From NCBI RefSeq assembly GCF_018402175.1, contig NZ_JAGYJK010000017.1, positions 124,001-188,000 on the forward strand: 64,000 nucleotides of DNA, given 5' to 3'. Below the pieces are notes generated by a model. It had not been told where the DNA came from, searched no databases, and was given only the letters and a program-made list of their open reading frames with translations. The DNA is from Yoonia sp. GTDB lineage: Bacteria; Pseudomonadota; Alphaproteobacteria; Rhodobacterales; Rhodobacteraceae. Of the stretch, positions 16,248-26,330 are shown one piece after another. Within the stretch, counting starts at the first letter, position 1. Every line of letters begins with the position of its first letter. The translations under genes and the position numbers were made by a program.

Positions 16248-17600
16248 TTACGCGGCAGACCGCCCGCGCGACCGGCCAGCGCCACCACCGGCACCCGGCT
16301 TGCGGCCACCCTGGGGCTTGCCGGCAAAGCCACCGGGCTTACCACCCGCACGCGGCGCGGCAGAGCGGTTCCCGCCACCGCCACCAGCACCGCCACCGCC
16401 ACCACCGCCGCCACGGCGCCCGCCACCGGCACCACCACCATTGGGGCGCTTTTTCTGGCCCGGCATGATTTCCCATGGACGGCCCGATGCGACGGGAATG
16501 GTTTCCTTCATCGCTTTTTCGATGTCCTGCAGTTCGATCATCTCGTCCGGGGCAACCAGCGCGATGGCCGACCCGTCAGCACCAGCCCGCGCGGTGCGGC
16601 CGATCCGGTGGACATAGTTTTCTGCCACATTGGGCAGGTCATAGTTGTAGACATGCCGCACGCCCGGAATGTCGATGCCGCGCGCAGCGACGTCAGTTGC
16701 CACCAATACGCGGACCTTGCCGGCCTTGAACGCCTCGATCGCGCGTTCGCGCTGACCTTGGGATTTGTTGCCATGGATGGACGCCGCAGCAAAACCCTTG
16801 GCCTCCAGCGTTTTATAAAGCTTTTCACAGCCATGCTTGGTCCGGCCAAAGACCAGCGCCAATTCGTCGCGGTGCTTGTCCAACAGATCGACCAGCAGAT
16901 CGGTTTTCGCGGCCTGCGCCACAAAATGCACCGATTGCGCGATCTTCTTGACCGCCTGACCGGGGGGGTTGACCTGCACGCGCACGGCATCGGTCAAAAA
17001 CGCATCGGCCAGTTCGGACATCAGTTTCGGCATGGTGGCCGAGAACATCATCGTCTGGCGGTCCTTGGCCAACAGCGGCGCGATCCGGCGCAGGGCGTGG
17101 ATGAACCCCATGTCCAGCATCTGGTCGGCCTCGTCCAGCACCAGATACACGGTTTCATCAAGCCGCACGGCGCGGCGGTCGAGCAGGTCGATCAACCGGC
17201 CCGGGGTTGCGACCAACAGGTCCACACCACCCGCCAGACGTTTCGTCTGGGCGGTGATACCTGCGCCGCCAACGACCAAAGCGACCTTGAGATGGCTGCC
17301 CTTGGTATAGGCGGTCAGGTTGTCGGCGATCTGTTTGGCCAATTCGCGTGTCGGGGCCAGCACCAGCCCGCGCACGGCCTTGGGGTTGGGTTTCACACCC
17401 GCCTTCATCAGCGCGTGGATCATCGGCAGGCCAAAGGCCGCGGTTTTCCCGGTTCCGGTCTGGGCAAGGCCCATCACGTCGCGGCCGTTCATCGCATGCG
17501 GGATCGCCTGCGTCTGGATCGGGGTGGGATCGGTGATGCCCTGTTCTTTGAGAACGGCAATCAATCGGGGCGCAAGGCCCAGCATGTCAAAATCCATCAT
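16248..17600 (-). CDS. rhlE: DEAD-box RNA helicase, RhlE-like
   Basis: ATP-dependent RNA helicase of 450 residues acting in ribosome assembly or RNA turnover. All core motifs are seen: Q motif ITDPTPIQTQAIP, Walker A AQTGTGKT, PTRELA, DEAD, SAT, and in the second domain VATDVAARGIDIPGV and HRIGRTARAG. Residues after about 380 form a low-complexity glycine/arginine tail with long glycine runs ending GRSRGRSAA, an RNA-binding extension. Start ATG 17600 or 17597. Divergent from mipZ across 396 bp. Confidence 0.93.
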   Translation of the reverse strand: MMDFDMLGLAPRLIAVLKEQGITDPTPIQTQAIPHAMNGRDVMGLAQTGTGKTAAFGLPMIHALMKAGVKPNPKAVRGLVLAPTRELAKQIADNLTAYTKGSHLKVALVVGGAGITAQTKRLAGGVDLLVATPGRLIDLLDRRAVRLDETVYLVLDEADQMLDMGFIHALRRIAPLLAKDRQTMMFSATMPKLMSELADAFLTDAVRVQVNPPGQAVKKIAQSVHFVAQAAKTDLLVDLLDKHRDELALVFGRTKHGCEKLYKTLEAKGFAAASIHGNKSQGQRERAIEAFKAGKVRVLVATDVAARGIDIPGVRHVYNYDLPNVAENYVHRIGRTARAGADGSAIALVAPDEMIELQDIEKAMKETIPVASGRPWEIMPGQKKRPNGGGAGGGRRGGGGGGGGAGGGGGNRSAAPRAGGKPGGFAGKPQGGRKPGAGGGAGRSRGRSAA

Positions 17601-17996
17601 GGATATCCTGTGTTTTCAGCGGACCTGCGGCCCGCGCATATGGGTGTGACCCATGGGCGAGCCCCAGAGGTCAAAAGCAGACGTTGCGCCATATGCTGAC
17701 TGCCTGAACCGCATTGTCCGGGCGCCGATGTGGCGCGGGACCCCTGCGTGATCTGGGAACCTGAAAATCAACGGATGCCTTGCGGGTTTGATCCCGCTCT
17801 GCTCACGCGGCAGCTTGCATCGGTTGAGCAGCTCATGATCTGTTGCGCACCCGTTGTCAAGCGGGGCGTCAGGTGCCATGGCCATGGGCGCAAAACCACA
17901 GATGACAAAAACCATGCAAATACGCGATGCTGCGCTTTTCCTTGGGCCTTGCCACATCATATAGTCGCCCGACAGTAGCCAGTACAGGAGTCCCGC
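17601..17996. other. 396-bp gap between the divergent rhlE and mipZ genes
   Basis: No credible gene was found. It must hold the promoters of both genes. A hairpin, ATGGGT-GTG-ACCCAT (17640-17654), lies about 40 bases upstream of the rhlE start and could belong to its leader. Before mipZ, TATAGT (17960-17965) resembles a -10 box but no good -35 is placed 17 bases before it. A long rhlE leader would fit a cold-responsive helicase, but this is conjecture. Confidence 0.4.
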
Positions 17997-18806
17997 GTGG
18001 CGCATATTATCGTGATCGGCAACGAAAAAGGCGGCGCAGGCAAGTCCACGGTATCCATGCATGTGGCGACAGCCCTTGCGCGGCAGGGTCATCGGGTCGG
18101 CGTGCTGGATCTTGACCTGCGCCAGCGCACCTTGGCGCGGTATCTGAGCAACCGGACCGAATTTTTGGCCAAATCCGGCCTTGATCTGCCGACACCGGTC
18201 TATCACGATCTGCCCGAGATAGACGAGAACGGCCTGAACCCGGGCGAAAACGCATTCGACCATCGCCTGTCGATGGCCGTGGCCAGCCTTGAAAAGGACT
18301 GCGATTTCATCCTGATCGACTGCCCCGGATCACATACGCGGCTCAGCCAGGTCGCGCATAGCCTTGCCGATACGCTGATCACGCCGCTGAACGACAGTTT
18401 CGTCGATTTCGACCTGCTGGCCCATGTTGACAGCGAGGGCGAGGAAATCACCAGCCCGTCGATCTATTCCGAAATGGTCTGGAGCGCGCGGCAGTTACGC
18501 GCGCAGGCCGGGCTGAAACCGATCGACTGGGTGGTCGTGCGCAACCGGATGGGCGCGCAGGCGATGGTCAACAAGGAAAAGATGCAGCGCGTGATCAACA
18601 AGCTGGCCCGCCGCATCGGGTTTCGCACGGCTCCCGGTTTCAACGAACGGGTGATTTTCCGTGAGTTGTTTCCGCGCGGGCTGACCCTGCTGGACCTGCG
18701 CGACATCGGGGTCAAGGGGCTGAACATATCCAACGTGGCCGCACGGCAGGAATTGCGCGATCTGATCAAGGCGCTGGACTTGCCGGGCGTCAAGGTGAAT
18801 TTCTGA
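17997..18806 (+). CDS. mipZ: Division-plane positioning ATPase MipZ
   Basis: ParA/MinD-type ATPase, 269 residues, with the deviant Walker A KGGAGKST (11-18), LDLDLRQRTLARYL and DCPGSHTRLSQ. In alphaproteobacteria MipZ binds ParB at the poles, forms a gradient and inhibits FtsZ away from midcell. The sequence after the ATPase core (INKLARRIGFRTAPGFNERVIFRELFPRGLTLLDL) is characteristic of MipZ rather than ParA. GTG start with CAGGAG seven bases upstream. Only three bases separate its end from the convergent EamA gene. Confidence 0.95.
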   Translation: MAHIIVIGNEKGGAGKSTVSMHVATALARQGHRVGVLDLDLRQRTLARYLSNRTEFLAKSGLDLPTPVYHDLPEIDENGLNPGENAFDHRLSMAVASLEKDCDFILIDCPGSHTRLSQVAHSLADTLITPLNDSFVDFDLLAHVDSEGEEITSPSIYSEMVWSARQLRAQAGLKPIDWVVVRNRMGAQAMVNKEKMQRVINKLARRIGFRTAPGFNERVIFRELFPRGLTLLDLRDIGVKGLNISNVAARQELRDLIKALDLPGVKVNF

Positions 18807-18809
18807 CTC

Positions 18810-19787
18810 TTAATCGGGGGCTTTTTGCTGCCCTGGCAAGGTCTTGCCCGACATGCGCACCAGCATGCTGATCCGCGGAATGATGCCGGTTTCCGACCGT
18901 GACCGCGTGCGCAGCACTGGTGTATTCTCAGACGCGCCACTGCGGCTTTCGCGCAGAACGATGTAAAGGCCGCTGGCGATAATGATGCTGGCACCCACGG
19001 CGGTGTTCAGATCGATCATTTCGCCAAAGAAAACAAACCCGAAAAAACTGGCCCAGATGATCTGGCTGTATTGCATCGGCGCGATGATCGCCGCCTCGCC
19101 CGCCTGATAGGCCGAAATGATCATCCGGCTGGCGATCCATCCAAAAACCGCAATGACACCCAACAGGCCCAGATGGTCGATCGGCATCGGTTCATAAACG
19201 AATGGCAAGGCCGCCGCCATCACCACAAAGTTCAGCGCCATCGGATACAGCAGCATGACCACGGGCCGTTCCTCGGACCCGATCTTGCGCACGATGATCG
19301 ATGCAATCGACCCGCCAACCGCTGCCATCAAGGCCGCCAGATGGCCCAGCGACAATTCTGTCGATCCCGGCCGCAACACGACCAGCACGCCGATCAGCCC
19401 CACTATCACCGCAGCCCAGCGCCGGATGCGGACCGTTTCACCCAAGACCGGAATCGCCAGCACCGTGATCAACAAGGGCGCGGCAAACAGGATCGTATAG
19501 ACCTGCGCCAAGGGCAGCACCGAAAAGGCATAAAACGCCGTGAAACCGGTGATCACCGTCGCCACCGCGCGCGTCAGCATCCACCACGGATGGGCGGGGA
19601 CCAGCGTGCCGGGCTTGCTGTCGCGCATCAGCATCATGGTCGCCAGCGGAAAGCTGAGCAGCACCGAAAAGAACACGATCTGCACCGGCGAATAGATCCC
19701 GCCAAGGATTTTCACCACCACGTCATGCGTGGCAAAAACGCCAAAGGCGGCAAGCGCGATCAGCGCGCCTTTGGCGTTCGGCGTCAT
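18810..19787 (-). CDS. EamA/DMT-family membrane transporter
   Basis: A 325-residue protein with two EamA repeats and about ten helices (GALIALAAFGVFATHDVVVKI opens helix 1; the second repeat starts near LSLGHLAALMAAVGGSIAS), followed by a 40-residue cytoplasmic tail rich in Arg and Ser. Its substrate is not evident. The ATG overlaps the leuB stop codon (TGATG), so it is translated with the leucine gene; an in-frame GTG lies one codon earlier. This is the second DMT exporter in the window and is not closely similar to the one at 6476. Confidence 0.88.
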   Translation of the reverse strand: MTPNAKGALIALAAFGVFATHDVVVKILGGIYSPVQIVFFSVLLSFPLATMMLMRDSKPGTLVPAHPWWMLTRAVATVITGFTAFYAFSVLPLAQVYTILFAAPLLITVLAIPVLGETVRIRRWAAVIVGLIGVLVVLRPGSTELSLGHLAALMAAVGGSIASIIVRKIGSEERPVVMLLYPMALNFVVMAAALPFVYEPMPIDHLGLLGVIAVFGWIASRMIISAYQAGEAAIIAPMQYSQIIWASFFGFVFFGEMIDLNTAVGASIIIASGLYIVLRESRSGASENTPVLRTRSRSETGIIPRISMLVRMSGKTLPGQQKAPD

Positions 19788-20891
19788 CACAGGCTCGCGT
19801 CGAGCGCGGTCAGAATCGCGTCACCCATTTGCGTGGTGGACAAAGGCACGCCGCCTTCGGGGCCCATCAGATCGGCTGTGCGTGCGCCATCCGCCAGCAC
19901 AGTTTCAATGGCGGCTTCCAGCCGGTCAGCCTCGGTCCCTTGGTCGAACGAATAGCGCAGCGCCATCGCGAACGACAGGATACAGGCAATCGGGTTCGCC
20001 TTGCCCTGACCCGCGATGTCGGGGGCCGACCCGTGGACCGGTTCATACATCGCCTTTGGCCGGCCATTGGCCATCGGCAAACCCAACGAGGCGGACGGCA
20101 ACATGCCCAGACTGCCGGTCAGCATCGCAGCGCAATCGGACAGGATGTCACCGAACAGGTTGTCGGTATAAATCACATCGAATTGTTTTGGTGCGCGCAC
20201 CAGCTGCATCGCGCCATTGTCGGCATACATATGCGACAGCGCCACTTCGGGATAATCGCGGTGGACTTCGGTCACGACATCGCGCCACAGGATGCCGCTT
20301 TCCATGACGTTCGCCTTTTCCATCGAACACAGCTTTTTGTTGCGCTTCATCGCCAGTTCGAACGCCGCGCGCGCGCCGCGTTCGATTTCTGCTTCGGTAT
20401 AACGCTGGGTGTTGATGCCCACGCGCATGTTGTCTTCCATATGGATGCCGCGCGGTTCACCGAAATAGACACCCGATGTCAATTCGCGCACGATCATGAT
20501 ATCGAGACCCGCGACGATGTCCTTTTTCAGCGATGAAAAATCCGCCAGCGCGTCGAAACATTGCGCGGGGCGCAGGTTGGCGAACAGGTCCATTTCCTTG
20601 CGCAGGCGCAACAGGCCGCGTTCGGGTTTGACGCTGAAATCAAGGTTGTCGTAGTTTCGGGCCACCCACGGCCCCCAGCAGCACCGCATCAACCGACTGC
20701 GCCTTGGCCATCGTGTCATCGTGCAGCGGCACACCGTGTTTGTCATAGGCGGCACCGCCGACCAGATCCTCGGACACGTCAAAGGCCAGATCGCGTTTCG
20801 CACCGAACCAGTCGATGATGCGCTTGACCTCGTCCATGACCTCGGGGCCGATGCCGTCACCGGCGAGGATCAGAAGGGAAGGGTTGGCCAT
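19787..20891 (-). pseudogene. leuB: 3-isopropylmalate dehydrogenase, one-base frameshift
   Basis: Third step of leucine synthesis, the NAD-dependent oxidation and decarboxylation of 3-isopropylmalate. The first part ([19 protein letters not shown] to LLGAVGGPK) and the rest ([20 protein letters not shown] to the C-terminus) are each intact and family-like but lie in different frames. Removing one base at 20654 joins them as GGPKYDNLDF, giving 367 residues, the normal length. Catalytic and substrate residues ([41 protein letters not shown]) are all present. With no other defect, a sequencing insertion is the likeliest cause. Confidence 0.9.
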
Positions 20892-20963
20892 GGGTTTATC
20901 CTTGCAAAAAAATGTTGCCTTGGCGTAACGCGCCACGCGCCAAGGTTCAAGATACCAGAGGGC

Positions 20964-21947
20964 CTAACGGGCCAGATCGACCCAGACAAGATGATGCGCG
21001 CCAAAGGCAGGATCGCCATCAGGCACAGGCCAGACCACCCCCGCATCGACAACCCGCCAGCCCCGCGACGGCAGCACATAGCTGACGCGCAGCTTGCCCA
21101 GCCCGATATCCCGCCAATCGGCGGTGGGCTGTCCCGCCAAAGGGTCCTGCACCAGCGGATGCGCCAGAAACGCGGCCATCGCCGCCCTGTCGCCGTTGCC
21201 ACGTTGCGGGTCCAGATTGGTATTACCGGTGATCACGAAATCATCCGGCACCGGTCCAAAATCCCCCGCCAGCACCTGTTCCCAAAGGCGCAGTTCATCG
21301 CGGTTGCGCCGGATGTTGCGCCGTTCCGGCCCGTCAAAGGCGGGCGGGCTGGCCGCATAGGCCATGACCGCGACAGGCGGGGCATCCGGTGGCAGCACAG
21401 GCACGATCCAGTGGCCCGTGGTGGACAGCCGCAGCACATCCAGCACCGCGGGCGCAAAGAACGGTGCGCCATCCAGCACCGGCAGATCTGCCCTAGGCAG
21501 GTCGCGCCACAACAGCGCGGACAGATCGGTCACACCGCCGGCGTCGATCGGCAGGCGTGACAGGATCGCCATGCCCCCCTGCCCGTTGAACAGCCCGTAA
21601 CCTTGGGCGTCCCGCGGTTCGCCCAGACGGCCATTGCGGTCGATATCCTGCCCCGTCGGCATGCCGGTATTGGGCCGCGCGGCAAACAGATAGGGATAGG
21701 GCGGATCGAACAGCGCCGCAAAAGCCCGCAGCGCGATGGAATCCAGATCATAGTCGAAATCCGTCAGCACCAGCAGATCAGGATCGGCCTGCGCGATGAT
21801 GGCGGCATGGGCCGTGATCTGCGGATCATCGCCGCGCATTATATCGCGCAGCAACAGCCCCGGCCCGTCACGGGTCAGCGGTGCTGCATAGGTGGAAATC
21901 CGCAGGACATCGGCGGCGGTGGTGACGGGCCAAAGCCACAGGATCAA
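20964..21947 (-). CDS. Endonuclease/exonuclease/phosphatase-fold protein, probably exported
   Basis: A 327-residue protein with the EEP fold: LRISTYAAPLTRDG at the start, DPDLLVLTDFDYD, and near the end ITGNTNLDPQRGNGD and AHHLVWVDLA, the positions of the catalytic Asn, Asp and His. An N-terminal hydrophobic stretch (ILWLWPVTTAADV) looks like a signal peptide. The best start is a TTG at 21947 that overlaps the upstream stop codon (TTGA); the frame is open further but without family support. Substrate unknown; the fold includes phosphodiesterases and nucleases. Confidence 0.78.
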   Translation of the reverse strand: MILWLWPVTTAADVLRISTYAAPLTRDGPGLLLRDIMRGDDPQITAHAAIIAQADPDLLVLTDFDYDLDSIALRAFAALFDPPYPYLFAARPNTGMPTGQDIDRNGRLGEPRDAQGYGLFNGQGGMAILSRLPIDAGGVTDLSALLWRDLPRADLPVLDGAPFFAPAVLDVLRLSTTGHWIVPVLPPDAPPVAVMAYAASPPAFDGPERRNIRRNRDELRLWEQVLAGDFGPVPDDFVITGNTNLDPQRGNGDRAAMAAFLAHPLVQDPLAGQPTADWRDIGLGKLRVSYVLPSRGWRVVDAGVVWPVPDGDPAFGAHHLVWVDLAR

Positions 21948-22825
21948 TACCCAGCCAGCGCCGCGGCGGTGGCGCGGTCGCGCAGTTTGTCGCGCTGCAT
22001 CTGGATCATGTCGGCGACCCGTGTCAGCGCGACACCCCGCATCAGGATACTTGCAGGCAGAAACGCCCATGCCGCCACCGTCCAGATCAAGGTATGCGGA
22101 TTGTCCAGATTGATCGGCGCGGCAAAGACCGCAACCAGCTTGACCACCGCCGGCGCAAAGAATGGCAGCAGAACCCCTAACAAGATATTAATGCGCCCGT
22201 CCCGTTGCAGGCGCATCACCACATCGCCGCCCGCCGTGGGGTCAAAGGTCGGCAGGTTGATCCAGACATTGAACGCCCCGCCCCGCCGTGGCCAGCGGTG
22301 CAGCCGCAACAACATGATGAACCACACGATCGAGAACAGCCCGATCAGATAGCTGAGCCCCGCCGCATCGCGCATCCGGTCCAAAAGCGCGGGATCGCTG
22401 CCCGCAGGCATCATCTGCACCATCAGCCGGACCGGTGAATAGGGGAAATCAATCGCCTTGCCGATGGCCGCACCCGTGGTTTCGAACAATACGGTCAGAT
22501 GGGACGGGTTGTCATAGCCACGAAAGATCATCGAGAGGCAAAAAACCATGGCGAACAGCGCCGAAAACCGCATCCGGTTGAACGGCGGCGCATCGCGGAA
22601 TTCCACAAGACTGGGGCTGGCCGCGCAGTATTCGACCAAAGTGAACAGCGCAGCGAAAATCGCCACAAGCACAACGACCTGTGTTGCGTCATTCCCGCTG
22701 CCGACCAGCAGCGCCGAGGGCATGACGACCAGCATCACCACAAGGATTGCCCGCACGATTGCGGCTGGCAGGCGTAAGAACACGGCATCCACTCCCCGGA
22801 TCACAAGGGCTGCGCCCGCGACCAT
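21944..22825 (-). CDS. Conserved membrane protein of unknown function
   Basis: A 293-residue protein with about seven hydrophobic segments, among them IVRAILVVMLVVMPSALL, VVVLVAIFAALFTLVEY, RFSALFAMVFCLSMIF, LIGLFSIVWFIMLL and LLGVLLPFFAPAVVKLVAVF. No transporter or enzyme motif is recognised. The start MVAGAALVIRG at 22825 is chosen by its fit to a membrane protein N-terminus; the frame extends 27 codons upstream. It overlaps the EEP-fold gene by four bases, suggesting a joint role, and lies between leuD and leuB. Confidence 0.7.
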   Translation of the reverse strand: MVAGAALVIRGVDAVFLRLPAAIVRAILVVMLVVMPSALLVGSGNDATQVVVLVAIFAALFTLVEYCAASPSLVEFRDAPPFNRMRFSALFAMVFCLSMIFRGYDNPSHLTVLFETTGAAIGKAIDFPYSPVRLMVQMMPAGSDPALLDRMRDAAGLSYLIGLFSIVWFIMLLRLHRWPRRGGAFNVWINLPTFDPTAGGDVVMRLQRDGRINILLGVLLPFFAPAVVKLVAVFAAPINLDNPHTLIWTVAAWAFLPASILMRGVALTRVADMIQMQRDKLRDRATAAALAGY

Positions 22826-22994
22826 TGTCTTTGCCGGTTGTAATGCGCAGCGCCCCACAACCAGCCCGCTAACGTGAATTTCGCATGAATGGCTGCTGAT
22901 CTGCAAGCGAATCGCACGCTTTCATGGATCTTATGTCATGTTTTGGCCGCAAAGTGGTGCGTGATTGCAACCTTTGCTTGTGCCCCAAAACACA

Positions 22995-23020
22995 AAAGCC
23001 GCACCCGAAGATGCGGCTTT
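22995..23020. terminator. Terminator downstream of leuCD
   Basis: A nine-base-pair stem (AAAGCCGCA and complement) around an eight-base loop. On the minus strand the stem ends in a T run, 18 bases past the leuD stop codon, so most leuCD transcripts should end here. Confidence 0.85.
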
Positions 23021-23038
23021 CCTGCAATGGCGGCGCGG

Positions 23039-23644
23039 TCAGACCCAGGGGCGCGCGGCGCTTGCCCGTGTCTCGAAACCAGCGATGGCATCGGCCTTTT
23101 CCAGCGTCAGGCCGATATCGTCCAGCCCGTTCATCAGGCAATGCTTCTTGAAGGAATCGACCTCAAAATGGAACACGTCGCCATCCGAGGATGTGATCGT
23201 CTGCGCCTCGAGATCAACCTCGATCCGCGCGTTCGACCCTTTTTCGGCATCCTTCATCAGCACATCGACCTGTTCCTGCGGCAGCGTGATCGGCAGAATG
23301 CCGTTCTTGAAACAGTTGTTGTAAAAGATGTCGGCATAGCTGGGCGCGATCACGCAGGTGATGCCAAAATCGGCAATCGCCCAAGGCGCATGTTCGCGGC
23401 TGGACCCGCAGCCAAAGTTCTCGCCTGCGACAAGGATCTGGGCATCGCGGTATTGCGGCTGGTTCAGCACGAAATCGGGAATTTCGTTGCGATCATCGTC
23501 ATAGCGCATTTCGTCAAACAGGTTCACGCCAAGGCCGGACCGTTTGATGGTTTTCAGAAACTGTTTCGGGATAATCATATCGGTGTCGATATTGACCAAA
23601 GGCATGGGGGCGGCGATGCCCGAAAGCTTGGTAAACTTTTGCAT
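23039..23644 (-). CDS. leuD: 3-isopropylmalate dehydratase, small subunit
   Basis: Swivel-domain partner of LeuC in isopropylmalate isomerisation, 201 residues. Motifs: [37 protein letters not shown] and [16 protein letters not shown]. Its ATG shares a base with the leuC stop codon (TAATG). The terminator at 22995 follows. Confidence 0.97.
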   Translation of the reverse strand: MQKFTKLSGIAAPMPLVNIDTDMIIPKQFLKTIKRSGLGVNLFDEMRYDDDRNEIPDFVLNQPQYRDAQILVAGENFGCGSSREHAPWAIADFGITCVIAPSYADIFYNNCFKNGILPITLPQEQVDVLMKDAEKGSNARIEVDLEAQTITSSDGDVFHFEVDSFKKHCLMNGLDDIGLTLEKADAIAGFETRASAARPWV

Positions 23645-25047
23645 TACATCATCTCCCGCACATCGGTCAGTTTGCCGGTGATCGCCGCTGCCGCTGCCAT
23701 CGCGGGCGACATCAGATGCGTGCGCCCGCCGCGGCCTTGGCGGCCTTCGAAGTTGCGGTTCGATGTGGCGGCGCAACGTTCGCCGGGGGCAAGCTGGTCA
23801 GGGTTCATCGCAAGGCACATGGAACAGCCCGCAAGGCGCCATTCAAAACCGGCGTCGATGAAAATCTGCGCCAGCCCTTCTTCTTCGGCCTGTGCGCGGA
23901 CCAGACCGGACCCGGGGACGACCATGGCGCGCAGCCCGTCTTTTTTCTTTTTGCCTTTCAGGATCGCGGCCGCAGCGCGCAGATCCTCGATCCGGCCATT
24001 GGTGCAGGACCCGATGAACACGGTATCAATCGTGATATCGGTCAGCTTGGTCCCCGGCGTCAGCGCCATGTAATCCAGCGAGCGTTGCGCCGCCCCGACC
24101 TTGCCACCGGTGAAGCTGTCGGCCGCAGGTACGGTTGCGGTGATCGGCAGCACATCTTCGGGCGAGGTGCCCCATGTCACGACAGGCGCGATGTCTTCGC
24201 CGCGCAGGGTGACGATCTTGTCGAAATGCGCGCCGTCATCGGTGAACAGGGTTTTCCAATAGGCGACAGCCGCTTCCCATTGCGCGCCTTTGGGGGCATG
24301 CGGGCGGCCTTTGCAATATTCAAAGGTCTTGTCATCGGGCGCGATGATGCCCGCGCGCGCGCCGCCTTCGATGGCCATGTTGCAGACGGTCATCCGCCCT
24401 TCCATCGACAGATCACGGATCGCTTCGCCGCAATATTCGATGACATGGCCGTTGCCGCCGGCGGTGCCGGTCGCGCCGATCACCGACAGGGTGATGTCCT
24501 TGGCGGTGACACCGGGGCGCAGTTTGCCGGTGATTTCCACCTTCATGTTCTTGGATTTCTTCTGGATCAAGGTCTGGGTGGCCAGCACATGTTCCACCTC
24601 TGACGTGCCGATCCCATGCGCCAGCGCGCCGAATGCGCCATGCGTTGCGGTGTGGCTGTCGCCGCACACCACGGTCATGCCCGGCAGGGTCCAGCCCTGT
24701 TCGGGACCGACGATATGCACGATGCCCTGGCGCACATCGGACACGGGGTAATAATGGATCCCGAAATCCTTGGCATTAGTATCCAGCGCCGCGACCTGGA
24801 TGCGCGATTCCTCGTTCATGCCGCCATTGGCGCGGTCCAGCGTGGTGGGGACGTTATGGTCCGGCACGGCGATGGTCTTGTCGGGGGCATGAACCTTGCG
24901 ACCGGCCAGACGCAGCCCTTCAAAGGCTTGCGGGCTGGTGACTTCGTGGACCAGATGGCGGTCGATATACAGCAGGCAGGTGCCGTCCTCGGCCTCATGC
25001 GCGACATGCGCATCCCATATTTTATCATAAAGCGTTTTGGGGGACAT
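23644..25047 (-). CDS. leuC: 3-isopropylmalate dehydratase, large subunit
   Basis: Aconitase-family 4Fe-4S enzyme of leucine synthesis, 467 residues. The cluster ligands are seen in [14 protein letters not shown] and [48 protein letters not shown] is the substrate-site region. The start [15 protein letters not shown] at 25047 follows a GGAGAGG site. It forms an operon with leuD. A GC-rich stem-loop lies in its leader near 25093-25112. Confidence 0.97.
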   Translation of the reverse strand: MSPKTLYDKIWDAHVAHEAEDGTCLLYIDRHLVHEVTSPQAFEGLRLAGRKVHAPDKTIAVPDHNVPTTLDRANGGMNEESRIQVAALDTNAKDFGIHYYPVSDVRQGIVHIVGPEQGWTLPGMTVVCGDSHTATHGAFGALAHGIGTSEVEHVLATQTLIQKKSKNMKVEITGKLRPGVTAKDITLSVIGATGTAGGNGHVIEYCGEAIRDLSMEGRMTVCNMAIEGGARAGIIAPDDKTFEYCKGRPHAPKGAQWEAAVAYWKTLFTDDGAHFDKIVTLRGEDIAPVVTWGTSPEDVLPITATVPAADSFTGGKVGAAQRSLDYMALTPGTKLTDITIDTVFIGSCTNGRIEDLRAAAAILKGKKKKDGLRAMVVPGSGLVRAQAEEEGLAQIFIDAGFEWRLAGCSMCLAMNPDQLAPGERCAATSNRNFEGRQGRGGRTHLMSPAMAAAAAITGKLTDVREMM

Positions 25048-25319
25048 TGTCCTCTCCCGTATCAAAATTCAGATGTTGGCAGGCGAGCGGAAACGGGGGG
25101 CGTCAGCCCCGTGCGAGGATCGTGCAAGTCGCGCCAAAGAACCGCCAAGGCAGGCGTGCGCGATCATCCATGTCAAATACCGGTTTCATGGCGTTTCAGA
25201 TACACCTTGGCCCGCCATCCCGCAAGTGCCGCGCGCGATGGCGCGATCCGCCCCGCCCGCACCGGGATTGTAATGCCGCGGTCACTGCTTAGATCAAAAG
25301 ACACATTGAAAGGACTGAC
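25048..25319. other. Gap between the divergent leuC and hpf-like genes
   Basis: 272 bp without a gene. On the minus strand a perfect TTGACA (25176-25171) could be the -35 of the leuC promoter, though no good -10 follows at 17 bases. A stem-loop in the leuC leader pairs ACGGGG (25093-25098) with CCCCGT (25107-25112); no leucine-rich leader peptide or T run was recognised, so classical attenuation is not supported. Confidence 0.4.
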
Positions 25320-25634
25320 ATGCAATTCCAACTGAACACTGATTCCACCATCCAGGGTGACGAACGTCTGGCCGAAGTGGCGCAAACCATCGTCACCGGC
25401 GCATTGGGCCATCTGACCGGCCGCCTGACCCGGGTCGAGGTGCATATCGTCGATGTGAATGCCGCCAAAGGCGGATCGGACGATATCCGCTGCACCATCG
25501 AAGGCCGCCCCGAAGGGATGCAGCCCCAGACCGTCACCCATAGCGACGCCAATGTCGAAGCCGCCTTGCGCGGCGGGGCCAAGAAACTGCGCGCCTTGCT
25601 GGACAGCGCGTTCGGCAAACTGGGGCAGCGTTGA
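25320..25634 (+). CDS. Short HPF/RaiA-family ribosome-associated protein
   Basis: A 104-residue protein made only of the S30AE (sigma54 modulation/YfiA) fold: MQFQLNTDSTIQGDERL, LTRVEVHIVDVNAAKGG, RCTIEGRPEGMQPQTV and a C-terminal helix LRGGAKKLRALLDSAFGKL. Such proteins bind the 30S decoding site and silence ribosomes in stationary phase. It lacks the C-terminal dimerisation domain of long HPF, so it is likely a short paralogue. It is monocistronic and followed by a hairpin-plus-repeat element. Confidence 0.83.
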   Translation: MQFQLNTDSTIQGDERLAEVAQTIVTGALGHLTGRLTRVEVHIVDVNAAKGGSDDIRCTIEGRPEGMQPQTVTHSDANVEAALRGGAKKLRALLDSAFGKLGQR

Positions 25635-25638
25635 TTTT

Positions 25639-25690
25639 CCCCTGCTGCGCAGGGGAACGCTCCGCGGGGGATATTTAGGCTCGGAAGATG
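25639..25690 (+). repeat. Composite repeat element, copy 2 (hpf-like/ureG)
   Basis: Stem CCCCTGC, loop TGC, stem GCAGGGG, then a core variant running from GCTCCGCGGGGGATATTT to CTCGGAAGATG. It follows the hpf-like stop codon by five bases and lies between two convergent genes. Confidence 0.82.
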
Positions 25691-25703
25691 GGCAAGGCTG
25701 GCG

Positions 25704-26330
25704 CTATAGCCCGCCGAGAATGCGGATCAGGGCCACCACATCATCGACGCCCTTGCCCTGTTTGAGGCTGGCGAAAACCACCGGCAGGCCGCCGCGCATC
25801 CGTGCGGCATCTGCTGCCATCACGTCAAGCGATGCGCCGACATAGGGCGCGAGATCGGTTTTGTTGACGACCAGAATATCGGACCGCGTGATGGCAGGGC
25901 CGCCCTTGCGCGGGATGTCTTCGCCTGCCGCCGTGTCGATCACATAGATCGTCAGGTCGGCCAGTTCGGGGCTATAGGTGGCCGACAGGTTGTCGCCGCC
26001 GCTTTCGATCAGGATCAGGTCCAGATCGGGGTGCCGCGCGCGCATTTCAGCCACGGCGGCCAGATTTATCGAGGCATCCTCGCGGATCGCAGTATGCGGG
26101 CAGCCGCCGGTTTCGACCCCCATCACCCGGTCGGCGGGCAGGATCTGCATCCGCATCAGGGCTTCGGCATCTTCCTGGGTGTAGATGTCGTTGGTGATCA
26201 CACAGAGGCTCAGATCATCTTTCAGCGCGCGCGCAAGGGCCGCGGTCAGCGTGGTTTTGCCTGCACCGACAGGGCCGCCGATCCCGATACGCAAAGGGCC
26301 GTGGGGGGACATGGGGTGACCTTTCGTCAT
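25704..26330 (-). CDS. ureG: Urease accessory GTPase UreG
   Basis: SIMIBI GTPase that delivers nickel to the urease apoenzyme with UreD, UreF and UreE. In 208 residues: P-loop [11 protein letters not shown], the metal-site motif [13 protein letters not shown] (CPH), [15 protein letters not shown] and [11 protein letters not shown]. The ATG at 26330 overlaps the ureF stop (ATGA); a second ATG six codons later has a better-placed AAGG and may be the real start. It is the last gene of the urease cluster. Confidence 0.96.
   Translation of the reverse strand: MTKGHPMSPHGPLRIGIGGPVGAGKTTLTAALARALKDDLSLCVITNDIYTQEDAEALMRMQILPADRVMGVETGGCPHTAIREDASINLAAVAEMRARHPDLDLILIESGGDNLSATYSPELADLTIYVIDTAAGEDIPRKGGPAITRSDILVVNKTDLAPYVGASLDVMAADAARMRGGLPVVFASLKQGKGVDDVVALIRILGGL

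Noticed and set aside
16320-16440. Short tandem repeats that might be a CRISPR or satellite
   Set aside because: They are GGC/GGT codon runs of the glycine-rich tail of the RhlE helicase, with no spacer pattern.
17902-17964. A 20-codon frame (MTKTMQIRD and on) before mipZ
   Set aside because: No ribosome-binding site and no sign of a protein-like composition; too short to support.
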